Under the pieces are notes generated by a model that saw nothing but the letters and a program-made list of their open reading frames with translations, was not told the DNA's origin and searched no databases. A DNA stretch of 64,000 bases from Mayfieldus sp963740555 (GTDB taxonomy: Bacteria; Actinomycetota; Thermoleophilia; Solirubrobacterales; 70-9). Location of the stretch: the NCBI GenBank assembly GCA_963740555.1, contig CAVUES010000003.1, positions 496,001 to 560,000 on the forward strand, given 5' to 3'. Both the position numbers and the translations under genes were made by a program. Shown piece by piece: positions 32,252-43,543 of the stretch. Each line of letters begins with the position of its first letter. Position 1 is the first letter of the stretch.

Positions 32252-32955
32252 CACTCGCCATCCCCGGTCTCGGCGGGCTCCTCGGCGGCCGGCTTGTGCT
32301 TCGGCTCGGCCTTTGCCTTCGAAGTGGTCTTCGCGGGCGCCTTGCGGGCCTTGCTCGGCTCCCCGGCGCGCGCCTGCAGCACCTCGAGCGCCTTCTCGGA
32401 GACGACGATCGAAGCCGCCCCGATCAGATCGGCGACACCGACGGCGCTTGCCTCCGCAACCTCGACTCGCTCGATGTTGCGAAAGCTGCGCAACGCCCCG
32501 GTCTCCTCGGTCTCCAGCACGACCAGCGTGGGACGAGTCGCCCCCCACTTGTCGAGAGCCGCGGCGGCCTGCTTGGTCGAGGGCTTCTCGTAGGTGGCCG
32601 CGTCGAGCAGCGCGACGCTCTCGCGCTCGGCATGGACCGATAGCGCCGAGCGCAGGGCCCGCTGGCGGGCCTTGCGGTTGACCTTCACGGTGTAGCGGCG
32701 GGGCTTGGGGCCGAAGGCGACGCCACCCCCAATTCGGGTCGGCGAGCTGAGCGCCCCGACCCGGGCGCGCCCGGTGCCCTTCTGGCGCCATGCCTTCGCG
32801 GTGGTCATCGACACCTCGCCCCGGCGCAGGGTCGATGCGGTGCCGCGCCGGCGCGCCGCCAGGTCGGCGGTCGCCGCCTCGTGGAGAAGCGACCGATGCA
32901 GCTCCTCGCCAAACAGGGCCGGCGGCAGATCGGCCTTCGTGGTCTTTCCGAGCAC
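32251..32955 (-). CDS. rplD: 50S ribosomal protein L4 with a charged C-terminal tail
   Basis: The GTG at 32955 gives 234 residues starting VLGKTTKADLPPALFGEELH. The core has the GTASTLRRGEVSMTTAKAWR/QKGTGRARVG loop that lines the exit tunnel and the TLVVLETEETGALRSFRNIE end. A C-terminal tail of about 45 residues is Lys/Ala/Glu-rich (KARKAPAKTTSKAKAEPKHK, then AAEEPAETGDGE). An upstream ATG lies in another frame, so the GTG start is supported. Confidence 0.96.
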   Translation of the reverse strand: MLGKTTKADLPPALFGEELHRSLLHEAATADLAARRRGTASTLRRGEVSMTTAKAWRQKGTGRARVGALSSPTRIGGGVAFGPKPRRYTVKVNRKARQRALRSALSVHAERESVALLDAATYEKPSTKQAAAALDKWGATRPTLVVLETEETGALRSFRNIERVEVAEASAVGVADLIGAASIVVSEKALEVLQARAGEPSKARKAPAKTTSKAKAEPKHKPAAEEPAETGDGE

Positions 32956-32967
32956 AGGCGGCCTTGC

Positions 32968-33594
32968 TCATTCCCCGCGCACCTCCACGACGCCGTTGCG
33001 CGAGCCGGGCACCGATCCCTTGACCAGCAGAAGGTTGCGCTCGGCGTCGATCTGGAAGACCTCGAGCCCGCGTTGAGTGACCCTGCCACCGCCCATCCGG
33101 CCCGGCATCCGCATGCCCTTGAAGACTCGCGCCGGATCGGCGCTGGCGCCGATCGAGCCCGGTGCCCGCACGTTGTGCGAGCCGTGGGTGACCGGGCCGC
33201 GATGAAAGTTGTGGCGGCGGATCGTGCCCGCGAAGCCCTTGCCGATCCCAACCCCAGAGACCTTGATCTTCTGGCCCGGCTCGAACGACTCGACCGTCAC
33301 GGTGTCGCCGATCTTCGGATCCTCCTCGCCACCGAGCTCGGCATCCCGGAACTCGACCACGGTCCGAAGCGGGCCCGCGCCGGCCTTCTTCAGGTGCCCG
33401 ACCTCGCCCTTGCTGAGTTTGCCCTCGGGAACCTCGCCGAAGGCGAGCTGGACCGCCGAGTAGCCGTCGCGCTCCGAATCGCGGATCGCGGTCACCGGGC
33501 ACGGCCCGGCCTCGATCACGGTGACGGGGACGACGGTTCCATCGTCCGTGAAGACTTGGGTCATTCCGAGTTTTCGACCGATGATTGCGGGCAT
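32968..33594 (-). CDS. rplC: 50S ribosomal protein L3
   Basis: The product is 208 residues from MPAIIGRKLGMTQVFTDDGT. KVSGVGIGKGFAGTIRRHNF, RGPVTHGSHNVRAPGSIGAS and MPGRMGGGRVTQRGLEVFQI are the signature motifs of the branched loop near the peptidyl-transferase centre. The frame is open further upstream, but that part consists of repeat sequence. Confidence 0.97.
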   Translation of the reverse strand: MPAIIGRKLGMTQVFTDDGTVVPVTVIEAGPCPVTAIRDSERDGYSAVQLAFGEVPEGKLSKGEVGHLKKAGAGPLRTVVEFRDAELGGEEDPKIGDTVTVESFEPGQKIKVSGVGIGKGFAGTIRRHNFHRGPVTHGSHNVRAPGSIGASADPARVFKGMRMPGRMGGGRVTQRGLEVFQIDAERNLLLVKGSVPGSRNGVVEVRGE

Positions 33595-33599
33595 CAGAT

Positions 33600-33687
33600 T
33601 TCGTAGTTCGTTGCTCGTAACTCGTTGTTCGAGGTTCGCCCTGGCTTCGACCCTTGCCCCGAACAACGAACAACGAACAACGACTTT
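33600..33687. repeat. Heptad repeat array with inverted halves, locus 3
   Basis: Five 7-bp units of the TTCGTTG type (with CTCGTAA and TTCGAGG variants) are followed, after about 25 nt, by three perfect inverted CGAACAA units and CGACTTT. The unit differs from the GTTCCTT form of the other loci by one central base pair, but period and layout are the same. It fills the rpsJ-rplC gap. Confidence 0.75.
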
Positions 33688-34008
33688 CTACAAACGGATT
33701 TCAATGTCAACTCCCGCTGGTAGTGCGTCCAATCGCTGCAGCGAGTCGACGGTCTTCGGCGTCGGCTGATTGATGTCGATCAGCCGCTTGTGGGTGCGGA
33801 TCTCGAAGTGCTCGCGCGAGTCCTTGTCCTTGAACGGAGAGCGGATCACGCAATAGACGTTCTTTTCCGTCGGCAGCGGCACGGGGCCGGAGACCGTGGC
33901 ACCGGTGCGCTCCGCCGTCTCGACGATCTCGCGGGCAGCGCGGTCTATGGCGTCGTGGTCGTACGCCTTCAATCTGATCCGGATTTTCTGTGCCGCTATG
34001 GCTGACAC
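33688..34008 (-). CDS. rpsJ: 30S ribosomal protein S10 / NusE
   Basis: The product is 106 residues from a GTG: KIRIRLKAYDHDAIDRAARE, GPVPLPTEKNVYCVIRSPF and DSREHFEIRTHKRLIDINQP identify S10. Besides its 30S role it binds NusB and couples NusG to the ribosome. It heads the S10 operon and follows the tuf terminator by about 110 nt, so a promoter in the gap is expected; none was clear by eye. Confidence 0.97.
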   Translation of the reverse strand: MSAIAAQKIRIRLKAYDHDAIDRAAREIVETAERTGATVSGPVPLPTEKNVYCVIRSPFKDKDSREHFEIRTHKRLIDINQPTPKTVDSLQRLDALPAGVDIEIRL

Positions 34009-34042
34009 TGTCGTTTTCTCTCTTGGTCCTTCTCGCGCGGAA

Positions 34043-34078
34043 GGGGCGCCGCCCCTACTGCTGGTGGGGCGCCGCCCC
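34043..34078. repeat. Twin GGGGCGCCGCCCC hairpins
   Basis: The 13-mer GGGGCGCCGCCCC occurs at 34043-34055 and again at 34066-34078. Each can form a 6-bp stem, or the two copies can pair with each other. They lie between the tuf terminator and rpsJ. Confidence 0.7.
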
Positions 34079-34120
34079 GGTCGTATGTCCTTGCAGTTGT
34101 CCCGCTGCCCCTAGGCAGCG

Positions 34121-34143
34121 AAAGGGCGGGACTTGGCCCGCCC
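34121..34143 (-). terminator. Intrinsic terminator after tuf
   Basis: The minus strand forms GGGCGGG-CCAAGT-CCCGCCC followed by TTTC, 8 nt after the tuf stop. A second hairpin (CGCTGCC..GGCAGCG) follows. Together they should end the tuf transcript before rpsJ. Confidence 0.75.
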
Positions 34144-34150
34144 TCTGTGG

Positions 34151-35335
<1,185 letters not shown>

Positions 35336-35425
35336 CTCGCTCCTTTGGGCTCGGTTGGCTGATTTGCGGGGCGTTCAGCGTGCGTCGATCCGCCTTGCGG
35401 CGAACCTCGGAAATATAGGTGTTTT

Positions 35426-35445
35426 GGCGCCTCGCCGTAGGCGCC
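35426..35445 (-). terminator. Weak hairpin between fusA and tuf
   Basis: GGCGCC-TACGGCGA-GGCGCC on the minus strand is followed by AAAAC rather than T, shortly after the fusA stop. It may pause or stabilise RNA rather than terminate. The 128-nt gap also contains TATATT on the minus strand, a possible -10 element for tuf without a clear -35. Confidence 0.35.
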
Positions 35446-35463
35446 GCGGCCGGCGGGTGGGGG

Positions 35464-37578
<2,115 letters not shown>

Positions 37579-37678
37579 AGGTCTAGTGGCGGATCGCGGG
37601 CCGCAGGTGCGTAAAGTCTGTCCTCAGTTGAGGCAGGGCGTGGAGAGAGTGTTCAGATCTGAAGTGCATTTCGGGCAT

Positions 37679-37698
37679 AAAAAAGGCCCTGACGGGCC
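37679..37698 (-). terminator. Intrinsic terminator upstream of fusA
   Basis: On the minus strand GGCCC-GTCA-GGGCC is followed by TTTTTT. It sits 100 nt upstream of the fusA ATG. It is either the 3' end of the rpsL-rpsG transcript displaced by the inserted plus-strand genes, or an attenuator in a fusA leader. The 255-nt gap around it holds no gene. Confidence 0.75.
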
Positions 37699-37833
37699 CG
37701 GCGCAGCGTTCACGCGCGATACCGGGACAGATGACTATGTGCGGCGGCTATCCATTGGTCGAAGGGGCGTCCTCCAGCCGATTCGTGGCACGCCTGAGCG
37801 ACGCCTGGGCGAGGGCGCGATGATAGCAGAGGC

Positions 37834-38856
37834 ATGAGCCCCCTCAGGCGTCGAAAGAGCCGCACCTCGCGGGCCCGCGCCCGCCGCCAACAGCTGGTCC
37901 AGAGGGAGCGGCAGGCGTACGGGCGCGAACGGAGCGATGGGCGACAGGACGAGCCCGTGGAGGCGCTCGAGCAAGGGCAAGAGCAGACAGAGGCGCCGAA
38001 GACTCGCGAGTTTCAGCCCACGAAGCGCGCGACCCCGCGGCCACACCCCAAACGTGCCCGTCGACGCCGCCGCCGACTGCGACTCCCGAAACCCAGCCTT
38101 GGCGGGCTTCGCTCCGCCTCGGCGAGCGGGGCACGGGCGACCGTGCGCCAGACGGCTCCGGGCGCGCGACGGCTACTCGGCTCAATCGGCGGGGCGCTGG
38201 GCTGGCTGCTCGCATGGCCGCTGCGACTTGGGGGCCTTCTTGCCCGCCTGATCGCTGGCCTGCTGCATGGCGCGAGGGCGTTCGGCGCCCGCACGCTGGA
38301 GCTGGCGGAGCGCTACGTAACGCCGGAGCGGGTCCTGGTCGCGGTGACGGCCGCCGCGGCGGCATGCCTCGCCTACTCGCAGTTCGTCGACTACCGCGGC
38401 GTCGAGGTGGGCCAGCCCCAGTACCAGCAGGTGAGCACGATCGCGCCCGCGCCCCAGACCGACCGGGTCTTGGCCGGCGACGCCCACGCCTTTGTGCTCG
38501 TCCCGCTTGCCGCCATCGCTCTGGTGATCGCGCTGGTGGCGCTGATCAGCGGCCGCTGGCGGCTCGGCCGGTTGGTCTCGGTGATCGGGCTGATCGGGAT
38601 TGCGATCAGCTTCGCGATCGACCTCCCGAAAGGCCTTGACGCCGGCACGGCGGGGACTGCGTTCGCCGGTGCGAAGGCGACCCTGACGAACGGCTTCTAC
38701 GCCCAGCTCGCCGCCTCCGCGGTGCTGGTGCTGTGCGGTTGGGTGCTATCGATCAACCTGCGCCGGCGCGCGGGTGCAGCGACCGGGCGCCGTCGCGCCC
38801 GGCGCCGCCGATTGCGGCCACGGCGGGCCCCATCGATAGCCGGAGGAGGAGCATGA
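37834..38856 (+). CDS. Membrane protein with long basic N-terminal tail, paralogue A
   Basis: The product has 340 residues. The first 105 are cytoplasmic-type, rich in Arg/Gln/Glu/Pro (basic), followed by an amphipathic GSIGGALGWLLAWPLRLGGL helix. About four hydrophobic segments follow: VLVAVTAAAAACLAYSQFV, the HAFVLVPLAAIALVIALVAL helix, the VSVIGLIGIAISFAIDLP helix and the GFYAQLAASAVLVLCGWVL helix. Two external-type loops contain GVEVGQPQYQQVSTIAP and DLPKGLDAGTAG. The C-terminus is very Arg-rich. It is co-transcribed with its paralogue, overlapping by 4 nt. Function is unknown. Confidence 0.8.
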   Translation: MSPLRRRKSRTSRARARRQQLVQRERQAYGRERSDGRQDEPVEALEQGQEQTEAPKTREFQPTKRATPRPHPKRARRRRRRLRLPKPSLGGLRSASASGARATVRQTAPGARRLLGSIGGALGWLLAWPLRLGGLLARLIAGLLHGARAFGARTLELAERYVTPERVLVAVTAAAAACLAYSQFVDYRGVEVGQPQYQQVSTIAPAPQTDRVLAGDAHAFVLVPLAAIALVIALVALISGRWRLGRLVSVIGLIGIAISFAIDLPKGLDAGTAGTAFAGAKATLTNGFYAQLAASAVLVLCGWVLSINLRRRAGAATGRRRARRRRLRPRRAPSIAGGGA

Positions 38857-39443
38857 GCAAGCTCCGCGCCGAGCACGTGCTGCCGATCACCTGTGCCGCG
38901 GCCTGCGCGCTGCTTGCTGCGTCGGAGTTCATGAACACATTCAAGTTCCACGCCGCCGGGCCGGCGCTCGAAGACGTCCAGACGGCCGCCGACCAGCATC
39001 ACTACGCGCTGGTGGTGCTCGCGGCCTTCGCCCTCGTCGCCTTGGTGATCGCCGTCACCACCGGATCCAAGCCGGCGGCGACGGCGGTCGCGATCTGCGG
39101 CGCCGCGGCGCTGTTGATCTTCCTGCTCATCGACCTCCCCGACGTCGGAAAGGTGGGGTCGATCAAGGACGTCGCCGCGCCCGAGGCCAAAGCGGACCCG
39201 GCAACCGGCTTCTGGCTCGAATTGGCGGGCGCGCTTGTGCTTGCGATCTGCGGCGGCGCACTGGCGACCCTCAGCTCAGACCAGCTGCGGGCCTTCGCCC
39301 GCTCCACAGCCGACCGCCGCGAGAAGATTCGCTCCAAGCAGGCCAAGCGTCAGACGCCGAACGTCAAGAAATCGGCGTCGAAGGACACCAGGGCGCGAAA
39401 ACCAAGGCCGCGAAAAGCAAGCAGGTCGGGGGAAACGGGCTGA
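38853..39443 (+). CDS. Four-helix membrane protein, paralogue B
   Basis: The product is 196 residues from an ATG that overlaps the previous stop (ATGA), with GGAGGAG upstream. It has the same topology as the end of the preceding protein: AAACALLAASEFMNTFKF, then the HHYALVVLAAFALVALVIAV helix, the AVAICGAAALLIFLLIDLPD helix and the GFWLELAGALVLAICGGAL helix. The conserved IDLP after helix 3 and GF(Y/W)xxLA at helix 4 show they are paralogues. The C-terminal 45 residues are Lys/Arg-rich and cytoplasmic. The pair lies between fusA and rpsG on the opposite strand. Function is unknown. Confidence 0.82.
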   Translation: MSKLRAEHVLPITCAAACALLAASEFMNTFKFHAAGPALEDVQTAADQHHYALVVLAAFALVALVIAVTTGSKPAATAVAICGAAALLIFLLIDLPDVGKVGSIKDVAAPEAKADPATGFWLELAGALVLAICGGALATLSSDQLRAFARSTADRREKIRSKQAKRQTPNVKKSASKDTRARKPRPRKASRSGETG

Positions 39444-39464
39444 GCCGCGCCGCTTTGCGGTGCC

Positions 39465-39935
39465 CTACCAGCGGTAGTGGGCGAAAGCCTTGTTCGCCTG
39501 TGCCATGCGGTAGATGTCGTCCTTCCGCTTCCAGGCGTTGCCCTGCTGCTTTGCGGCTTCGAGGACCTCGTTGGCGAGACGGTCGGCCATCGAGTACTCG
39601 CGCCGCTGGCGCGCAAACTGGACCAGCCAGCGGACCGCGAGCGTGCGGGCGCGGCGGGCGGGCACCTCGACCGGCACCTGATAGGTGGCTCCGCCGACCC
39701 GGCGGGAGCGGACCTCGAGCACCGGCGTCAGCTGCTTGATCGCCTCTTCCAGTGCCTCGACGGGATCGCCGCCGTTGCGCTCTCCGACGATCGCCAGAGC
39801 GTCGTAGACGATCTGTTCGGCGCGTGACTTCTTCCCGCCCACCATCACCTTGTTGATCAGCTGCTGGACGAGCCGGCTGCGATGGCGCGCGTCGGGCTCG
39901 ATAGTGCGGATCTGTGCCTTGGTGCGGCGCGGCAT
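39465..39935 (-). CDS. rpsG: 30S ribosomal protein S7
   Basis: The product is 156 residues: MPRRTKAQIRTIEPDARHRS, VQQLINKVMVGGKKSRAEQI, VGGATYQVPVEVPARRARTL and the C-terminal MAQANKAFAHYRW. It nucleates the 30S head and contacts the E-site tRNA. It follows rpsL after 29 nt. The 3' end is convergent with the membrane-protein pair (21-nt gap). Confidence 0.97.
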   Translation of the reverse strand: MPRRTKAQIRTIEPDARHRSRLVQQLINKVMVGGKKSRAEQIVYDALAIVGERNGGDPVEALEEAIKQLTPVLEVRSRRVGGATYQVPVEVPARRARTLAVRWLVQFARQRREYSMADRLANEVLEAAKQQGNAWKRKDDIYRMAQANKAFAHYRW

Positions 39936-39964
39936 CAGATGATTGAGTCTACGGCCGGTTGCAT

Positions 39965-40360
39965 CTAGCGGGACTTGACCCCGTACTGGGAGCGCGACTG
40001 CCTGCGATCCGAGACGCCGGAGGCGTCGAGGGTCCCGCGCACGACCTTGTAGCGAACGCCAGGCAGGTCCTTGACGCGGCCGCCTCGCACCAGCACGACG
40101 GAGTGCTCCTGAAGGTTGTGGCCCTCGCCGGGGATGTAGCAGGTGACCTCCATGCCGTTGGTGAGGCGCACGCGGGCGACCTTACGCAGAGCAGAGTTCG
40201 GCTTCTTCGGCGTCGTCGTGTAGACGCGGGTGCAGACGCCGCGTCGTTGCGGCGCCGCGATGCGCTTCTTGCGCCCCTGTCCGGACTTCAGCCCCGGCGT
40301 GGCGATCTTCTTCTTCGGGCGCCGTCGGCCCTTGCGAACCAGCTGATTGGTATTCGGCAC
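39965..40360 (-). CDS. rpsL: 30S ribosomal protein S12
   Basis: The GTG at 40360 gives 131 residues starting PNTNQLVRKGRRRPKKKIAT. The streptomycin-site motifs are wild type: TTTPKKPNSALRKVARVRL and GGRVKDLPGVRYKVVRG. S12 controls decoding accuracy. No Shine-Dalgarno sequence precedes the GTG; a promoter -10 box ends only 8 nt upstream, so the mRNA is probably leaderless. The frame is open upstream to 40396 but overlaps that promoter. Confidence 0.96.
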   Translation of the reverse strand: MPNTNQLVRKGRRRPKKKIATPGLKSGQGRKKRIAAPQRRGVCTRVYTTTPKKPNSALRKVARVRLTNGMEVTCYIPGEGHNLQEHSVVLVRGGRVKDLPGVRYKVVRGTLDASGVSDRRQSRSQYGVKSR

Positions 40361-40368
40361 GGCGGGGA

Positions 40369-40396
40369 ATGGTACAGACAGCCATGCAACCGCCAA
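40369..40396 (-). promoter_or_regulatory. Promoter for rpsL-rpsG, predicted leaderless start
   Basis: Minus strand: TTGGCG (40396-40391), 16-nt spacer, TACCAT (40374-40369), then 8 nt to the GTG of rpsL. Initiation 6-8 nt after the -10 box would put the 5' end at or within 2 nt of the start codon. Confidence 0.55.
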
Positions 40397-40428
40397 TTCG
40401 CCGTCGCCGATCTCCGTAAGCTCACCCC

Positions 40429-40932
40429 ATGGTCGCCAAGCCGATCCTCGCCGTCGACGTCGACGGGGTGATCAGCCTTTTCGGCTTCGAGCAGCCACCG
40501 GACCGCCGCGACGCCCGTTTCCAGCTCATCGACGGGATGGTCCACTGCATCTCGCTGCCGGCGGGGGAACGGCTGCACCGGCTCGCCGAGCACTACGACC
40601 TCGTCTGGGCCACCGGCTGGGAGGATCGCGCCAACGACTCTCTGGCACCCTTGCTGGGGCTCCCGGATCTTCCCTACCTGAGCTTCGACGGCGCGGCTCG
40701 ATTCGGATCAGCGCACTGGAAGCTGGGGCCCCTCGCCGACTACGCCGGCGATCGCGCGCTGGCCTGGATCGACGATTCATTCGACCAGAGCTGCTTCGAC
40801 TGGGCGCAAGAGAGGGCGGCGCCGACCCTGCTCGTTCCCACCGAGTCGCACTTTGGTCTCGAAGAGGTGCAGACGGAAGCGCTGACCTCGTGGGCGGCCG
40901 AGTTGCCGGGTGGCGCCGGTGGGGCTGGATGA
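40429..40932 (+). CDS. HAD-superfamily-like protein
   Basis: The product is 167 residues. The HAD motif I appears as ILAVDVDGVI near the N-terminus, with both Asp residues. A motif II-like Thr follows in LVWATGWEDRAND, and motif IV-like acidic residues in ALAWIDDSFD. The short cap and overall length resemble uncharacterised HAD-like secondary-metabolism or nucleotidase-type proteins; the substrate is unknown. It is cytosolic. No ribosome-binding site precedes the ATG, so it may also be leaderless. It is divergent from rpsL. Confidence 0.75.
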   Translation: MVAKPILAVDVDGVISLFGFEQPPDRRDARFQLIDGMVHCISLPAGERLHRLAEHYDLVWATGWEDRANDSLAPLLGLPDLPYLSFDGAARFGSAHWKLGPLADYAGDRALAWIDDSFDQSCFDWAQERAAPTLLVPTESHFGLEEVQTEALTSWAAELPGGAGGAG

Positions 40933-40963
40933 GCCGCGCCAATGGCGGCTAGACTGCTGGGCC

Positions 40964-41293
40964 GTGGAGGGGTTCTGGCCAATCTTCTTCCTCTTGGTCG
41001 TTCTCAAGATCCCGGTGCTGGGATCGATGTGGCTTGTCTGGTGGGCAAGCCACGCCAAGCCGCTTCCCGACGAGGCGCCCGACGACGGGGGCGGGCACGG
41101 GTTCCGCAATCCGGACCCATCTCGTCCTCGTGGCCCGCGTCGTGGCGCGCCCCACGGCACCGGTGCGCGCCCTCTCCCCGAGTGTCCGCCAGGGGGTCGC
41201 AGTCGCCCGATCCGGCCCCCGGCCCCCCTGCGAGCCGGTCTCTCGCACGCACGGGGCGCGGCGCACACGACGCGCGAGCACAACGAGCACTGA
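40964..41293 (+). CDS. Single-helix membrane protein with disordered Pro/Arg tail
   Basis: From the GTG at 40964 the product is 109 residues. It opens with one hydrophobic helix (EGFWPIFFLLVVLKIPVLGS and MWLVWWA), then an acidic patch (PDEAPDDGGG) and a long Pro/Arg/Gly tail. The N-terminal helix resembles a small conserved actinobacterial hypothetical protein that I recall; the function is unknown. It starts 31 nt after the HAD gene and is likely co-transcribed with it. The first 18 residues of the longer open frame overlap the HAD gene and are disregarded. Confidence 0.6.
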   Translation: MEGFWPIFFLLVVLKIPVLGSMWLVWWASHAKPLPDEAPDDGGGHGFRNPDPSRPRGPRRGAPHGTGARPLPECPPGGRSRPIRPPAPLRAGLSHARGAAHTTREHNEH

Positions 41294-41294
41294 G

Positions 41295-42074
41295 CTAGCC
41301 GCCGCCCTCCAGCAGCACCCTCGCGCAGAGCTCCGGGTCGTCGTAGAAGGGGACGTGGCCGCAGGCCGGCAGGCTCACGTGCCGGGCCCAGGGAAGCAGC
41401 CGGCGCGCCCGCCGGGGCTGGGTCCATGAGGGCAGCAGCACGTCGCGGGTGCCCCACGCGATCGTGAGCGGAATCTGGCGCAGGTCGGCGGGATCGGTGA
41501 AGCGGTAGTCGAGGCCGTAGGTGAGCGCGTCGAGAAAGCCTGGCGCCGCCTCCGCGCTCGCGGCCGTGTCCAGAACCTCTTCGGCGGGAGCCTTAAAGGG
41601 GCGACCGAAGGCGAACACGAACATGGTCAGGCGCGTGGCCATGAGAGTTTGCGCCGATTCCGGCAGCCGGTGCCCCAGCTCGTATCCGCCCCGCAGCGAC
41701 CACCGGCACCAGGCCTGCCCGGCTCGACCCCAGAAGCCAATCGGCGAGAAGGCGGTGACCGAGCGGGCGGCGCCGCGACGGCCGAGCTCCAGGGCGATGC
41801 CGCCGCCCATCGAGTTGCCGCCGACGTGGGGGCGCTCGATGCCGGCGTCGACGAAGAAGCGCTCGAGGCGATCCGCATGGTCGGCGACCGTGAGCCTCGT
41901 GCCGGCGGGATCGGCGGGCGAGTCGCCGAACCCGGGCAGGTCCACGTTGACCACCTCGCGCCGGCTGGCGACCAACTCGACGACCGGCTTCCACGCCCCG
42001 CGACGGCTACCGAGCCCGTGCAGGAGCACCAGCGGCTCGCCGGAGCCGCGGCGGTCGTGCGCCAGCTTCGTCAC
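41295..42074 (-). CDS. Alpha/beta-hydrolase fold protein
   Basis: From the GTG at 42074 the product is 259 residues. The oxyanion loop is LVLLHGLGSRRGAW, the nucleophile elbow GGNSMGGGIALE, the acid near WGTRDVLLP, and the His in SLPACGHVPFYDDPE. This is a complete Ser-Asp-His hydrolase; the substrate is unknown. It lies 10 nt downstream of the flavin monooxygenase on the same strand, so the two probably act together, for example hydrolysing an ester or lactone product of a Baeyer-Villiger-type reaction (inference). Confidence 0.88.
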   Translation of the reverse strand: MTKLAHDRRGSGEPLVLLHGLGSRRGAWKPVVELVASRREVVNVDLPGFGDSPADPAGTRLTVADHADRLERFFVDAGIERPHVGGNSMGGGIALELGRRGAARSVTAFSPIGFWGRAGQAWCRWSLRGGYELGHRLPESAQTLMATRLTMFVFAFGRPFKAPAEEVLDTAASAEAAPGFLDALTYGLDYRFTDPADLRQIPLTIAWGTRDVLLPSWTQPRRARRLLPWARHVSLPACGHVPFYDDPELCARVLLEGGG

Positions 42075-42084
42075 TCGACCGGAC

Positions 42085-43473
42085 TCAGCTCGTGCCGAGA
42101 CGCAGCTCGTGCGAGCGGCGGGCCAGCAATCGTCCCAGCGGTCCGTTGCGACGGGCGCCGTGGCGGCGCTCGCGCTCGATCGTGCGCAGGTAGGGGTAGA
42201 AGTCGACCTGGATCGTGTGCCGCTTCGAGGCCACGTAGCGCTTCGCCATCCGCCGGTCCTCACGCTCGATCACCCGCCGCATCGCCTCCGGCGACGGCAG
42301 GGCGGCCTTGCCCTCGAAGAGATCGGCGATCCACTCCGACTGCGCCTCGGCGATCGGCATGATCGCCCCGAGCGGCTGGATGAAGCCAACGAAATAGAGA
42401 CCCGGGTGCTCGACCGAGACGACCCGCCTGTAGAGCGGGATCCGATTGTCGGTGGCGGAGATCAGCTCCGGCGCGAAGAACGGGAAGCTGATCTTGTAGC
42501 CGGTGCAGTAGATCACCAGGTCGATCTCCTCCTCGCTGCCGTCGGTGAATCGCACTGTGCGCCCGCCCGGGTAGCGGTCGATGTTCGGCTTCACCTTGAT
42601 GTCGCCATGGCCGAGGCGAGGCAGCAGGTCGGAGGAGACGGTCGGGTGGGCCTCGAGCAGCTTGTGATCCGGCTGCGGCAGCCCGTACTTGGTCATGTCT
42701 CCGGCGGCGACCTTGATCGAGTTCATGAAGAACATCCGCTGGATCGGCAGCGGCAGCCGGGAGAGCACCGGCGGTCCGGCCTCGTCGGTGGGCACGCCGC
42801 GAAGGTACTTGGGGATCACGTAGGCGCCCCGCCGCATCGCCAGGAACGTGGCGTCGGCATAGCGCGAGGACTCGACCGCGATGTCGGTGGCGGAGTTGCC
42901 GATTCCCAGCACCAGCACCCGCTTGCCCTCGAGCAGGTCCGGCTCCTTGTAGTAATGCGCATGCATCTGCTCGCCGGCGAACTCGTCCGAGCCGGGGAAC
43001 GGCGGCTCCGGCCAGCGAGCGTCCCAGTGGTGCCCGTTGGCGACCATCACGGCTCCGTAGCGGTGGGTCTCCTCGCGCCCGCGCTCGTCCTCGACCGTCA
43101 CCTCCCACTCCCCGTCGGTCGGCTCCACCCTGCTCACGGTGGTCCGGAAGCGGATCTTCTCGCGCAGCCCGAAATGGTCCACGTAGTCATCGAAGTACTT
43201 GGCGATCAGCCAGTGGTCGGGGTAGTCGGGGTAGTCGTCGGGCATCGGGTAGGTGGCGTAGGACATGAGGTCACGGGAGGTGTTTATGTGCAGGGAGCGA
43301 TACGCCGACGACATGTCGTTGTCGTTGCGATAGCGCCAGTTGCCGCCCACCTTCGAACCCTTCTCGAAGCAGTCGACAGGGATCCCCCGCGCGTTCAGCA
43401 CCTGGCAGCTGGAGATTCCCGACGACCCCGCCCCGATCACGCACAACCTTTGTCCCTCGCGCAATGTCGCCAC
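42085..43473 (-). CDS. Flavin-containing monooxygenase
   Basis: The product is 462 residues. The FAD-binding motif is CVIGAGSSGISSCQVL, with FEKGSKVGGNW. The NADPH motif is VLVLGIGNSATDIAVE, and IYCTGYKISFPFF is the ATG-like motif. The FMO identifying region resembles FxGxxxHxxxW-type sequences as FAGEQMHAHYYKE. Family members oxygenate N/S atoms or ketones. It heads an apparent two-gene operon with the hydrolase. The last 60 residues are basic and may be membrane-peripheral. Confidence 0.92.
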   Translation of the reverse strand: MATLREGQRLCVIGAGSSGISSCQVLNARGIPVDCFEKGSKVGGNWRYRNDNDMSSAYRSLHINTSRDLMSYATYPMPDDYPDYPDHWLIAKYFDDYVDHFGLREKIRFRTTVSRVEPTDGEWEVTVEDERGREETHRYGAVMVANGHHWDARWPEPPFPGSDEFAGEQMHAHYYKEPDLLEGKRVLVLGIGNSATDIAVESSRYADATFLAMRRGAYVIPKYLRGVPTDEAGPPVLSRLPLPIQRMFFMNSIKVAAGDMTKYGLPQPDHKLLEAHPTVSSDLLPRLGHGDIKVKPNIDRYPGGRTVRFTDGSEEEIDLVIYCTGYKISFPFFAPELISATDNRIPLYRRVVSVEHPGLYFVGFIQPLGAIMPIAEAQSEWIADLFEGKAALPSPEAMRRVIEREDRRMAKRYVASKRHTIQVDFYPYLRTIERERRHGARRNGPLGRLLARRSHELRLGTS

Positions 43474-43543
43474 GCGCGAAACCTACCGCGCGGTGCCCGG
43501 TTTGGCTAGCTGGCCAGGATCTGGGCGTTCGTCGTCGCGGCGC

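Noticed and set aside
34043..34078. Repeats between tuf and rpsJ considered as a CRISPR-like array
   Set aside because: There are only two short palindromic copies with no unique spacers; they are better explained as hairpins. No CRISPR array or cas gene is seen in the window.
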